Of a DNA stretch of 35,233 nt, positions 16,421 to 22,351 are shown piece by piece. The stretch's first letter is position 1. Every line of letters begins with the position of its first letter. Under the pieces are notes generated by a model. The model worked only from the letters and a program-made list of their open reading frames with translations. It was not told the DNA's origin and made no database searches. The DNA lies in contig VGBV01000011.1 in assembly GCA_016870325.1 (NCBI GenBank), forward strand, positions 1-35,233, in the 5' to 3' direction. Source of the DNA: Actinomycetota bacterium. Its GTDB lineage: Bacteria > Actinomycetota > Thermoleophilia > Solirubrobacterales > 70-9. The position numbers were made by a program, and so were the translations under genes.

Positions 16421-16491
16421 GGCGCCATGGCGGAGTGGCTACGCAGCGGCCTGCAAAGCCGTTTACACCGGTTCGATTCCGGTTGGCGCCT
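16421..16491 (+). tRNA. tRNA-Cys(GCA)
   Basis: 71-base cloverleaf. Acceptor GGCGCCA/TGGCGCC, 3-bp D stem GCG/CGC, anticodon stem GCGGC/GCCGT with loop CTGCAAA (anticodon GCA), T arm ACCGG-TTCGATT-CCGGT, and discriminator T, as expected for Cys identity. CCA is not encoded. Confidence 0.95.
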
Positions 16492-16539
16492 TGAGCCGGT
16501 AGGCGCATGCCGCGGCGGCGCGCGCGGTTGACGCAAATC

Positions 16540-16554
16540 TCACGCCGGGCGTGA
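16540..16554 (+). promoter_or_regulatory. Perfect palindrome TCACGCCGGGCGTGA
   Basis: A 7-bp exact dyad around one central G, between tRNA-Cys and the NfeD-like gene, just after TTGACG at 16528-16533. The form suits a dimeric repressor. No binding protein can be named. Confidence 0.35.
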
Positions 16555-16603
16555 AAAAGGCGTCGATCGAGCGGTCGGGGGCCATTCGCGACGGCTCTGC
16601 GCC

Positions 16604-16609
16604 TAGGCT
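16604..16609 (+). promoter_or_regulatory. -10 box TAGGCT before the NfeD-like gene
   Basis: TAGGCT ends 6 bases before ATG 16616, so the transcript would start at about the ATG. Confidence 0.4.
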
Positions 16610-16615
16610 GGGCGG

Positions 16616-16978
16616 ATGGCCGTCGTCCTCGTCGCGATCGCGCTGGCGATCTTCGTCTTGCCCTCCCCCTGGGGGATCGTCGCCGTCTTCGTCGGCATCG
16701 CGGTCGAGGTCGTCGAGCAGGTCTTCTGGTTCCGCTACCAGGCTCGGCGCAAGGTGCGCACGGGGGTGGAGGGGCACGTGGGCGAGCGGGCCGAGGTCGT
16801 GCGCGCGCTCGACCCCGAGGGCAGGGTCAAGTTCCGCGGCGAGGTATGGAGGGCGCGCGGGAGCGAGCCGGTGGCGGTGGGGGAGGCCGTGAGGGTGACG
16901 GGCACCGAGGGCCTGACGCTGCGCGTCGAGCCCGCACCCGGCGGAGCCGGTCAGGCCAGCTCGCGTCCCAGCCAGTAG
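16616..16978 (+). CDS. NfeD-like membrane protein
   Basis: 120 residues. Two close hydrophobic segments (about 2-14 and 18-34) are followed by RYQARRKVRTGVEGHVGERAEV and a small beta-rich domain up to about residue 108. The latter matches the OB fold of NfeD C-terminal domains (G-x-x-G-x-x-A, then FRGEVWRA). NfeD proteins are commonly paired with stomatin-like proteins or membrane proteases, but neither is next door. The last 28 bases overlap the convergent crcB gene; the final Gly/Ser-rich residues are outside the fold. Confidence 0.75.
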   Translation: MAVVLVAIALAIFVLPSPWGIVAVFVGIAVEVVEQVFWFRYQARRKVRTGVEGHVGERAEVVRALDPEGRVKFRGEVWRARGSEPVAVGEAVRVTGTEGLTLRVEPAPGGAGQASSRPSQ

Positions 16979-17307
16979 CCGAGCGCGGCGGCGGCGAGGC
17001 CGCCGAGCACCGAGGCGAGCACATAGACGGCGGCGGTGTCGGGACGGCCGCCGTCGACCTCCAGCACCGCCTGGACCGAGAAGGTGGAGAAGGTCGTGAA
17101 GCCGCCGAGAAAGCCGACGCCGATGCCCTCGCGCAGGTCGCGGCCGAACCACTGCTCGGCGACGAGCAGCCCGAGCAGGAAGGAGCCGACGACGTTGATC
17201 CCGACCGTGGTCCAGATCAGGGCCTCCGTGTGCAGTGTGACGCGGGACAGCCCCCAGCGGGCGAGCACCCCGAGCATCCCCCCGACCGCGACGAACAGTG
17301 TGGTCAC
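16951..17307 (-). CDS. crcB: Fluoride efflux channel CrcB/FluC
   Basis: 118 residues, four hydrophobic segments, typical length. Family signatures: GGMLGVLARWGLSR at the N-terminus, GINVVGSFLLG (conserved pore Asn) near 37-47, and GFLGGFTTFSTFSVQ (phenylalanine box and Na-site region) near 65-79. It forms a dual-topology dimeric fluoride channel in the inner membrane. Many bacteria carry two crcB genes in tandem; only one is here. I looked for the crcB-type fluoride riboswitch upstream and did not find its conserved core; a different structured RNA lies upstream instead. Confidence 0.93.
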   Translation of the reverse strand: MTTLFVAVGGMLGVLARWGLSRVTLHTEALIWTTVGINVVGSFLLGLLVAEQWFGRDLREGIGVGFLGGFTTFSTFSVQAVLEVDGGRPDTAAVYVLASVLGGLAAAALGYWLGRELA

Positions 17308-17372
17308 GGCTCGGACCTTAGGGAGCGGGCAGGTCGGCTGGGGCGGACTGACCCCACGGGCCCACGGCGCAC

Positions 17373-17503
17373 GGAAAAGGGCCCCGGTAAGGGGGCCCTT
17401 TGCTCCGAAAGGACGTGCCGCCGGAAATCGAGTTCCCGGCCCGTCGGTCCTTCAAGCTCGTCGGCTCTCGCTCAGCGCCGCTTCGGCGCGATTCGAGCCT
17501 TTC
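17373..17503 (-). ncRNA. Candidate structured RNA, class unknown
   Basis: In the 322-base gene-free gap between crcB and the epimerase gene, the minus strand can fold into a closed three-way structure. The closing stem pairs 17403-17412 with 17498-17508 (10 bp, one bulge). Hairpin A is 420-427/433-440 of the 17,000s (8 bp with one wobble). Hairpin B is 17475-17480/17484-17489 (GCGCCG/CGGCGC, perfect), nested in a 5-bp stem 456-460/494-498. An intrinsic terminator follows. TAGTGT preceded by TG (extended -10) at 17509-17514 would start RNA near 17503 and keep 6 bp of the closing stem. It matches no class I recognise. It could be a free small RNA or a leader that ends before crcB. Confidence 0.5.
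17376..17401 (-). terminator. Intrinsic terminator, 10-bp perfect stem
   Basis: AAAGGGCCCC and GGGGCCCTTT pair exactly around a 6-base loop. On the minus strand the stem is followed by TTTT, so it acts best in that direction, ending the candidate RNA before crcB. On the plus strand only TTT follows. Confidence 0.75.
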
Positions 17504-17617
17504 AGGAGACACTAACACCGGAGCGGGGCGAAGTTTCGCCGATGCGTGATTTGCGGGGGGAATCCTGCAGCGCGGCGGGTGAGGAGTCCCTCGCAAACAT
17601 TGGCCGCGCAGCCAGGA

Positions 17618-17623
17618 TAGGAT
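17618..17623 (+). promoter_or_regulatory. -10 box TAGGAT before the epimerase gene
   Basis: TAGGAT ends 6 bases before GTG 17630, the same hexamer as before the HAD gene. It predicts leaderless transcription. Confidence 0.45.
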
Positions 17624-17629
17624 CACGGC

Positions 17630-18628
17630 GTGCGCTACCTGATCACAGGAGGCTCCGGCTACATCGGCGGGCGCCTGATCGACGAGCTCTCGGCCCGCGA
17701 GAAGACGGAGCTGATCGTCAACGTCGACGTGGCCGCGCCGAAGCGCACCTGGCCGAAGACGACCTACGTCAAGGGCGACGTCCGCGACCGCCACGCGACC
17801 CGCGAGCTGCTGGAGCGCCACGAGGTCGACTGCCTGATCCACCTGGCATTCATCCTCAACCCGATCCACGACGACGCGCGCATGTACGACGTCGACGTCA
17901 ACGGCACCCACGCCACCCTCTGGGCGGCCACGGAGGCCGGCACCCAGCAGGTGCTGGTCACCTCGTCCGCCTCCGCCTACGGCGCCTGGCCCGACAACCC
18001 GAAGCCGATGGCCGAGGACTGGCCCGTGCGCGGCGCCCCCGACTTCTCCTACGCCAAGGACAAGGCCGAGGCCGACCGCGTCTGCCAGATCTGGGGCCAC
18101 GAGCATCCCGACCGCGTCATCACCTGGGTCCGCCCCTGCATCGTGATGGGGCCGAACGTCGACAACTACATCGTCAAGGCCTGGGTCAACGCCCCCTTCT
18201 TCCCGGTCCTGGACGGCCAGGACGAGGAGTTCCAGCTCGTCCACGAGGACGACGTCGTCTCGGCGCTGCTCGCGCTGCTCGACGCGAAGGCGCCGGGCCC
18301 GTTCAACCTCGCCGGCGACGGCACGATGACCTGGCGCCAGTCCGCCGAGATGGTGGGCCAGAAGATGCGCGAAGTCTCGCTCAAGAACATGAAGCGCTTC
18401 AACAACGCCCTCTGGCGGCTGCGGGTCCCCAACACCGACGCTCCCGCCGGCAACCTCAACTTCCTGCGCTACTCCTGGGTCGTCTCGACCGAGAAGCTCA
18501 AGGCCGAGACCGGCTGGAGGCCCAAGTTCGACACGCTCGAGACATTCAAGGTGACGATGCGCGCCAAGGGCAAGCTGCCGGTGGAGCCGACGGTCGAGCA
18601 GCCGAAGTCCCCGATCGCCCAGGGCTGA
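17630..18628 (+). CDS. NAD-dependent epimerase/dehydratase (extended SDR)
   Basis: 332 residues. The Rossmann glycine motif ITGGSGYIGG is at the N-terminus, DVRDRH near 50 binds adenine, LIHLAF near 69 precedes the active site, SSASAYG holds the catalytic serine region, and SYAKDKAE supplies the Y-x-x-x-K pair. The C-terminal substrate domain is typical of UDP-sugar epimerases, but no sugar-pathway gene is adjacent, so the substrate is unknown. Start GTG 17630 lies exactly at the Rossmann strand and 6 bases after the TAGGAT box. The C-terminal ~20 residues are Pro/Lys-rich and outside the fold. Confidence 0.9.
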   Translation: MRYLITGGSGYIGGRLIDELSAREKTELIVNVDVAAPKRTWPKTTYVKGDVRDRHATRELLERHEVDCLIHLAFILNPIHDDARMYDVDVNGTHATLWAATEAGTQQVLVTSSASAYGAWPDNPKPMAEDWPVRGAPDFSYAKDKAEADRVCQIWGHEHPDRVITWVRPCIVMGPNVDNYIVKAWVNAPFFPVLDGQDEEFQLVHEDDVVSALLALLDAKAPGPFNLAGDGTMTWRQSAEMVGQKMREVSLKNMKRFNNALWRLRVPNTDAPAGNLNFLRYSWVVSTEKLKAETGWRPKFDTLETFKVTMRAKGKLPVEPTVEQPKSPIAQG

Positions 18629-18665
18629 GCGCGCAGCGGCCCCGCGGCGCCCGCGCGGCCGCTGG

Positions 18666-18671
18666 TACCTT
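18666..18671 (+). promoter_or_regulatory. -10 box TACCTT of tRNA-Val
   Basis: TACCTT lies 10 bases before the mature tRNA-Val 5' end, the same spacing as for tRNA-Cys. Confidence 0.4.
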
Positions 18672-18681
18672 TTCGGCCCTC

Positions 18682-18754
18682 GGGCGTATAGCTCAGTTGG
18701 GAGAGCGCCGCCTCGACAAGGCGGAGGTCACTGGTTCGAGCCCAGTTACGCCCA
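18682..18754 (+). tRNA. tRNA-Val(GAC) with C33
   Basis: 73-base cloverleaf. Acceptor GGGCGTA/TACGCCC, D stem GCTC/GAGC, anticodon stem CCGCC/GGCGG with loop TCGACAA (anticodon GAC), T arm ACTGG-TTCGAGC-CCAGT, discriminator A. Position 33, almost always U in elongator tRNAs, is C here. All stems are perfect, so this does not look like a degenerate gene. CCA is not encoded. The next gene begins 3 bases after the 3' end. Confidence 0.93.
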
Positions 18755-18757
18755 TTG

Positions 18758-19720
18758 ATGGCCGGGGACTCCGCCGCATCGGCCGCTGATCACGCCACCC
18801 TGGCGGTCCCCACGGCCTCGCCCGGCCAAAGCGCCGGCGAGGTGCGGGATGCGCTCGCGGGCCGCCGGTTCGAGTCGGTTGCCTCCGTGGCGGTCCTCGA
18901 TGACGACACGCTGATCGGCCTTGTCCCGATGGAGAAGCTCCTGGCCGCTCCCCCTGGGGAGCGGGTGACCTCGCTGGCCGTGGACGAGATTCAGCCCGTC
19001 CCGGGTGACGCGAGCCAGGAGCTCGCCGCCTCGCGCGCCGCCGAGGCCGGCGGGCGCTCCGTGCCGGTCCTGGCGCCGGACGGTTCGTTCGTGGGGCTGA
19101 TCCCGCCGGAGCGAATGCTCGGGGTGCTGGCCGAGGAGCACGAGGAGGACCTGGCGCGCTTCGGCGGCCTCACGGCAGGCACCGGGCGAGCGCGGCGCGC
19201 GGCGCGCGAATCCGTCCCTGAGCGGCTCCGCCACCGTTTGCCGTGGCTGCTGCTGGGGCTCGTCGGGGCTATGGCCTCGGCGATTCTGGTGGGCTCCTTC
19301 GAGGAAACGCTCGACAGGGTGGTGCTGGTGGCGTTCTTCGTCCCGGCCGTCGTCTACATGGCGGACGCCGTGGGCACCCAGACGGAGGCGATCCTGATCC
19401 GGGGGCTCTCGGTCGGGGTCACCGTCAGGGAGGTGGTGCGGCGGGAGCTCCTCACCGGTGCCATCACCGGCATCCTGGTCGGGCTGGCTTTCCTTCCGTT
19501 CGTCTGGATCGGCTGGGGGGACGTCTCGGTGGCGATCGCGGTTGCCCTGGCGCTGGTGGCGAGCTGCTCGATCGCGACGGCGGTGGCGATGGTGCTGCCG
19601 TGGTGCTTCCAGCGCCTGGGACGGGACCCCGCCTTCGGCTCCGGGCCCCTGGCCACCGTGATCCAGGACCTGCTCTCGATCGCCGTCTATCTCGCGATCG
19701 CGGTGCCGCTCGCGGACTGA
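18758..19720 (+). CDS. Short MgtE-like magnesium transporter (CBS pair plus membrane domain)
   Basis: 320 residues from ATG 18758 (TTG 18755 directly abuts the tRNA). Residues ~20-135 form two CBS-like repeats, each ending in a GLVPMEKLL or GLIPPERML motif. Residues ~160-320 contain about five membrane helices with the MgtE signatures VVYMADAVGTQTEAILIRGL and SGPLATVIQDLLSIAVYL. Standard MgtE is ~450 residues and begins with a superhelical N domain, absent here, so magnesium gating must differ. In the first signature the usual GGN-x-GTQ reads ADA-x-GTQ. A divalent-cation channel role is likely; magnesium specificity is inferred from the family. Confidence 0.8.
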   Translation: MAGDSAASAADHATLAVPTASPGQSAGEVRDALAGRRFESVASVAVLDDDTLIGLVPMEKLLAAPPGERVTSLAVDEIQPVPGDASQELAASRAAEAGGRSVPVLAPDGSFVGLIPPERMLGVLAEEHEEDLARFGGLTAGTGRARRAARESVPERLRHRLPWLLLGLVGAMASAILVGSFEETLDRVVLVAFFVPAVVYMADAVGTQTEAILIRGLSVGVTVREVVRRELLTGAITGILVGLAFLPFVWIGWGDVSVAIAVALALVASCSIATAVAMVLPWCFQRLGRDPAFGSGPLATVIQDLLSIAVYLAIAVPLAD

Positions 19721-19753
19721 CGGCGGCACCGCAACCCGGCTGAGAATCTGTTG

Positions 19754-19759
19754 TTATCT
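19754..19759 (+). promoter_or_regulatory. Possible -10 box TTATCT before the duplicated-domain gene
   Basis: TTATCT in the least GC-rich part of the gap, about 35 bases before ATG 19794, leaving room for the AAAGGGAGAGG ribosome site at 19781-19791. Confidence 0.3.
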
Positions 19760-19793
19760 GGTCACGTAGAGCGGGGGACGAAAGGGAGAGGCG

Positions 19794-20426
19794 ATGAAGA
19801 GGACTTCGATCATGCTCGGAGCCGTCGTGGCGGCGCTCGCGATCACCGCGCCGCAGGCGGCGGCGCAGAAGGCGCAGGCGTCGGGGGTCAAGTGCCCCTC
19901 CAGCTTCCGCGTCCTGCACAACGACCGCATCGGCCCCGCGGTGCTGCCGGCCGGTCAGTACACGATCACCACGCAGCGCCCAGGACTCGCCTGCGCGACG
20001 GCCTCGAGCCTGTTCACGCGGTTCCTCGTCGACTACGACGGCAGGCTCCCCGACGGCTGGGTCGTGATCGCCCAGGGCCAGGGCCGGGCCAAGTTCACCC
20101 AGAACGGCCAGGCGGGCTTCACGGTCGCGCGCACCGGCGGTGGCCAGCACAAGCCGAACACCTACGGCTCGGTCTGCCCCGGTTCCTTCCAGGTGCTGCA
20201 CAACGACACGATCGGGCCGCTCTCCTTCCCCAGGGGCAGCTACCGGATCGTGATCCCGAGGGGCTCGATCATCCTCTGTGGGCCCGCGTTCAAGCTGTTC
20301 AAGCAGTTCCTCAATTACCCGGACGGGGTGCTGCCGAAGAACTGGCGGCTGAAGCCCTCGGTGGCGCTGTTCTTCAAGCCGGCGAACGCCCAGCGGAAGA
20401 AGTTCAGGGTCGACCCGGCCACGTAG
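19794..20426 (+). CDS. Secreted protein with a tandemly duplicated Cys-pair domain
   Basis: 210 residues with a Sec signal peptide (basic start, hydrophobic core 7-20, likely AAAQ cleavage near 24). The mature part contains two copies of one domain about 94 residues apart. Copy 1 (34-90) starts CPSSFRVLHNDRIGPAVLP; copy 2 (128-186) starts CPGSFQVLHNDTIGPLSFP. Both continue with a GxYxI strand, a second cysteine (C67, C162), an LFxxFL helix and a YDGRLPDGW / YPDGVLPKNW turn. One disulfide per copy is likely. The family is not recognised. ATG 19794 follows a strong ribosome site, so it has a conventional leader, unlike its neighbours. Confidence 0.75.
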   Translation: MKRTSIMLGAVVAALAITAPQAAAQKAQASGVKCPSSFRVLHNDRIGPAVLPAGQYTITTQRPGLACATASSLFTRFLVDYDGRLPDGWVVIAQGQGRAKFTQNGQAGFTVARTGGGQHKPNTYGSVCPGSFQVLHNDTIGPLSFPRGSYRIVIPRGSIILCGPAFKLFKQFLNYPDGVLPKNWRLKPSVALFFKPANAQRKKFRVDPAT

Positions 20427-21449
20427 CTACGAGTATTTGTCCCAGTAGAGAAGCTCGGACAGCGGGTCATAGGGGCGGCCGCCCACGTACCAGCCGGGGG
20501 CCGTCCAGCGCTCGAAGTGCAGATGGCAGCCGGTCGAGGAACCCGTCGTTCCGACCTTTCCTATCTGCTGGGCGGTGAAGACCGTCTGTCCCTTGGCGGC
20601 CCAGGTCGGCTTCGGCATGTGCATGTAGACGTAGTCGCTGCCCGTCGCGGCGCCGTGAATGACGACGTAGTGGCCGGCCCCGCTCGCCTGATAGGCCTTG
20701 GTCGTCACCGTGCCGCCCTCGACCACGTAGAGGCGCTCGCCGCACGCCGCCGACATGTCCTGGCCCTGGTGGGTGTGCCCCGTACGAGAGGCGCCGAAGC
20801 GTGATGCGGCGCCGCCGTAGCCATGCGGCCCGGGTACCGGGAAGGTGCGCAGGCGCAGGCGGAAGGGCTTCGTCTGCCCGCCCGTGATCGCGGCGCGGGC
20901 GCTGCCGGGGTCCGCGAGCGCGATCCGGTAGGTCGAGTCGGGCGCGTAGTAGCCGGCGCTGGCCTGCCCGTTCCAGGATTTCGCGCCGGTGCCGGCCGAT
21001 CCGAAGCTGGCGCCGAGCTCGGCAACCACCGCGCCGGTGCGGGCGTCGGTGACCTCGAGCTCCGCGCGGCCCGCGGACTGCGCCCGCAGCGTCACCGTCG
21101 GAAGCGTGAGGCCGTGGACGTAGAAGATCGTCCCCGGCTTCTTGGCCCGCTTCGAGGCGAGCTTCGAGATGCGCACGGCGTCCCTGCGCGAGACCTTGCC
21201 GTCGATCGGCCAGCTGCGCCTGCGCTCCAGCGCCTTGACGCTGCGCTTGGTGTCGGGGCCGTAGACGCCGCTGACAGGCGTCGGGTGGCCGAGCTTGGCC
21301 AGGTTGCGCTGCAGGGCGCGCACGTCCTTGCCGCTGGCCCCCTGCTTCAAGGGCCGTTGCCCGAACTGCGCTGCCGGCGCCATCGCGGACAGCGCCAGCG
21401 CGGCGATCACTCCCGCCGCTGCGGCGATCGCGATCGGCCGTCGGGTCAC
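20427..21449 (-). CDS. Secreted M23 (LytM) peptidase with peptidoglycan-binding domain
   Basis: 340 residues. Signal peptide or anchor in residues 1-26, PG_binding_1 domain at 33-83 (QGASGKDVRALQRNLAKLG, then GVYGPDTKRSVKAL), a beta-sandwich middle region, and a C-terminal M23 domain. Zinc ligands: H227 and D231 in HTHQGQD, and H311 in CHLHFERW; H277 and H309 complete the site. It should cut peptidoglycan peptide bridges. The GTG start overlaps the TGA of the RlpA-like gene (GTGA), so the two form an operon under the riboswitch. The stop codon directly abuts the stop of the convergent duplicated-domain gene. Confidence 0.92.
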   Translation of the reverse strand: MTRRPIAIAAAAGVIAALALSAMAPAAQFGQRPLKQGASGKDVRALQRNLAKLGHPTPVSGVYGPDTKRSVKALERRRSWPIDGKVSRRDAVRISKLASKRAKKPGTIFYVHGLTLPTVTLRAQSAGRAELEVTDARTGAVVAELGASFGSAGTGAKSWNGQASAGYYAPDSTYRIALADPGSARAAITGGQTKPFRLRLRTFPVPGPHGYGGAASRFGASRTGHTHQGQDMSAACGERLYVVEGGTVTTKAYQASGAGHYVVIHGAATGSDYVYMHMPKPTWAAKGQTVFTAQQIGKVGTTGSSTGCHLHFERWTAPGWYVGGRPYDPLSELLYWDKYS

Positions 21450-22099
21450 GGCGCCACGACCGCCTTCACCTCGGCGGTGCCGACCGGGATCGTCCCGAGC
21501 CGCTCGGCGAGCCGCGCGGTCAGGTCCCAGGTGCGGCCGGCGATGAATGGGCCGCGGTCGATCACCTTGGCCCGGGCCCAGCGGCCCTCGTAGGCGAACA
21601 CGACCCTGCTGCCGCAGGGCAGCTTCTTGTGGGCGACGCCGATCGTCTTCCTGGTCAGCGTCTGGCCGCAGGCGGTGCGGTTGCCGTAGAAGCCCGGGCC
21701 GTACCAGGAGGCCATCTGCCCCTGCATCCGGCCCGCCAGCTTCTTGCGGGTTGACTTGCGCACGACGCCGTCGCGGGCGACGCCGACCGAGGCCTGGAAG
21801 TCGCGCACGGCGCCGTCGGTGGGTGACTGGAAGCTGCCGTGGAACGGGGTTCCGAGCGCGAGTCCGCGCAGGAGCCAGTTCAGCGTCTTCACGTCCTCGC
21901 CCGCCATGCCCAGCCGCAGGTCGCGGGCGCCGAACCAGTAGTCGTAGTAGGTGCCATCCGCGGCGGGTTGGCCGGTCGGCTGCTCGGAGGTTCCGGCGCC
22001 GACGCCGCCCGTCTGCGCAGCGGCCGCTGTCGCCCCGGCGAGCAGGACGAGGCCGGCGAGCGCGCAGGCGCCGACGCGGAAAAGTGCTCTCTGACGCAT
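21446..22099 (-). CDS. Secreted RlpA-like double-psi beta-barrel protein
   Basis: 217 residues from ATG 22099, which begins a clear signal peptide and follows AGAGAGG by 7 bases; longer versions run into the riboswitch. A PG_binding_1-like domain occupies ~58-122 (DLRLGMAGEDVKTLNWLL). The C-terminal RlpA-like barrel (128-215) has ASWYGPGFYGNRTACGQ, KLPCGSRVVF and the catalytic-type aspartate in VIDRGPFIAGRTWDLT. RlpA proteins bind or cleave glycan strands, so with the downstream M23 peptidase this operon remodels the cell wall. In actinobacteria such genes are often controlled by c-di-AMP, which fits the leader. Confidence 0.9.
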   Translation of the reverse strand: MRQRALFRVGACALAGLVLLAGATAAAAQTGGVGAGTSEQPTGQPAADGTYYDYWFGARDLRLGMAGEDVKTLNWLLRGLALGTPFHGSFQSPTDGAVRDFQASVGVARDGVVRKSTRKKLAGRMQGQMASWYGPGFYGNRTACGQTLTRKTIGVAHKKLPCGSRVVFAYEGRWARAKVIDRGPFIAGRTWDLTARLAERLGTIPVGTAEVKAVVAP

Positions 22100-22120
22100 T
22101 CGTTGACCTCTCTCTTTGTT

Positions 22121-22250
22121 CGCGCTTCCGGGGTTAGCTGTCGGGCTCACGCGAAAGAGAGTCGCGTTACGCAGCCGGCTCGCTGCGATTCGCCCCGGGA
22201 CTGGGTCCCCCGGCCGATGTCCCACCAGGGCAGGGCATCGGTTCAGCTAG
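22121..22250 (-). promoter_or_regulatory. Cyclic-di-AMP riboswitch (ydaO-yuaA type)
   Basis: The minus-strand leader holds the conserved core of this class: CGGGGGACCCA, GGGGCGAATC and, near the 3' end, GAGCCCGACAGCTAACCCC. TAGCTG at the 5' end can pair with CAGCTA at the 3' end. It ends about 21 bases before the RlpA-like start. This class normally switches expression off when c-di-AMP is high and is known upstream of actinobacterial cell-wall hydrolase genes. No terminator stem is visible between aptamer and start, so control may be at translation or by another mechanism. Confidence 0.85.
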
Positions 22251-22338
22251 GTCTTACGTGAGCGAAAACTAACAGTTGGGAAGGAAGTTGCGGTGGGCCG
22301 CGCCGGCTCGGGAGCGCGGACGCGCTCGCGCCTGTGAC

Positions 22339-22344
22339 TAGCAT
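22339..22344 (+). promoter_or_regulatory. -10 box TAGCAT before thrS
   Basis: TAGCAT ends 7 bases before GTG 22352. It favours that codon as a leaderless start over GTG 22334, which lies upstream of the box. Confidence 0.45.
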
Positions 22345-22351
22345 CAGCCCC

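Noticed and set aside
17308-17400. Fluoride riboswitch before crcB
   Set aside because: The conserved crcB-motif core and pseudoknot could not be found on the minus strand; the structures present are larger and different.
17402-17510. 5S rRNA, 6S RNA or SRP RNA
   Set aside because: Size is suitable, but none of the conserved sequences of these RNAs is present.
17527-17540. GGCGAA-GT-TTCGCC inverted repeat as an operator
   Set aside because: A 6-bp arm with 2-base centre is common by chance in this base composition and has no clear promoter relation.
16846-18789. 647-residue plus-strand ORF across crcB, the RNA gap and the epimerase gene
   Set aside because: It crosses a convergent gene, a terminator and a tRNA in another frame; no homology.
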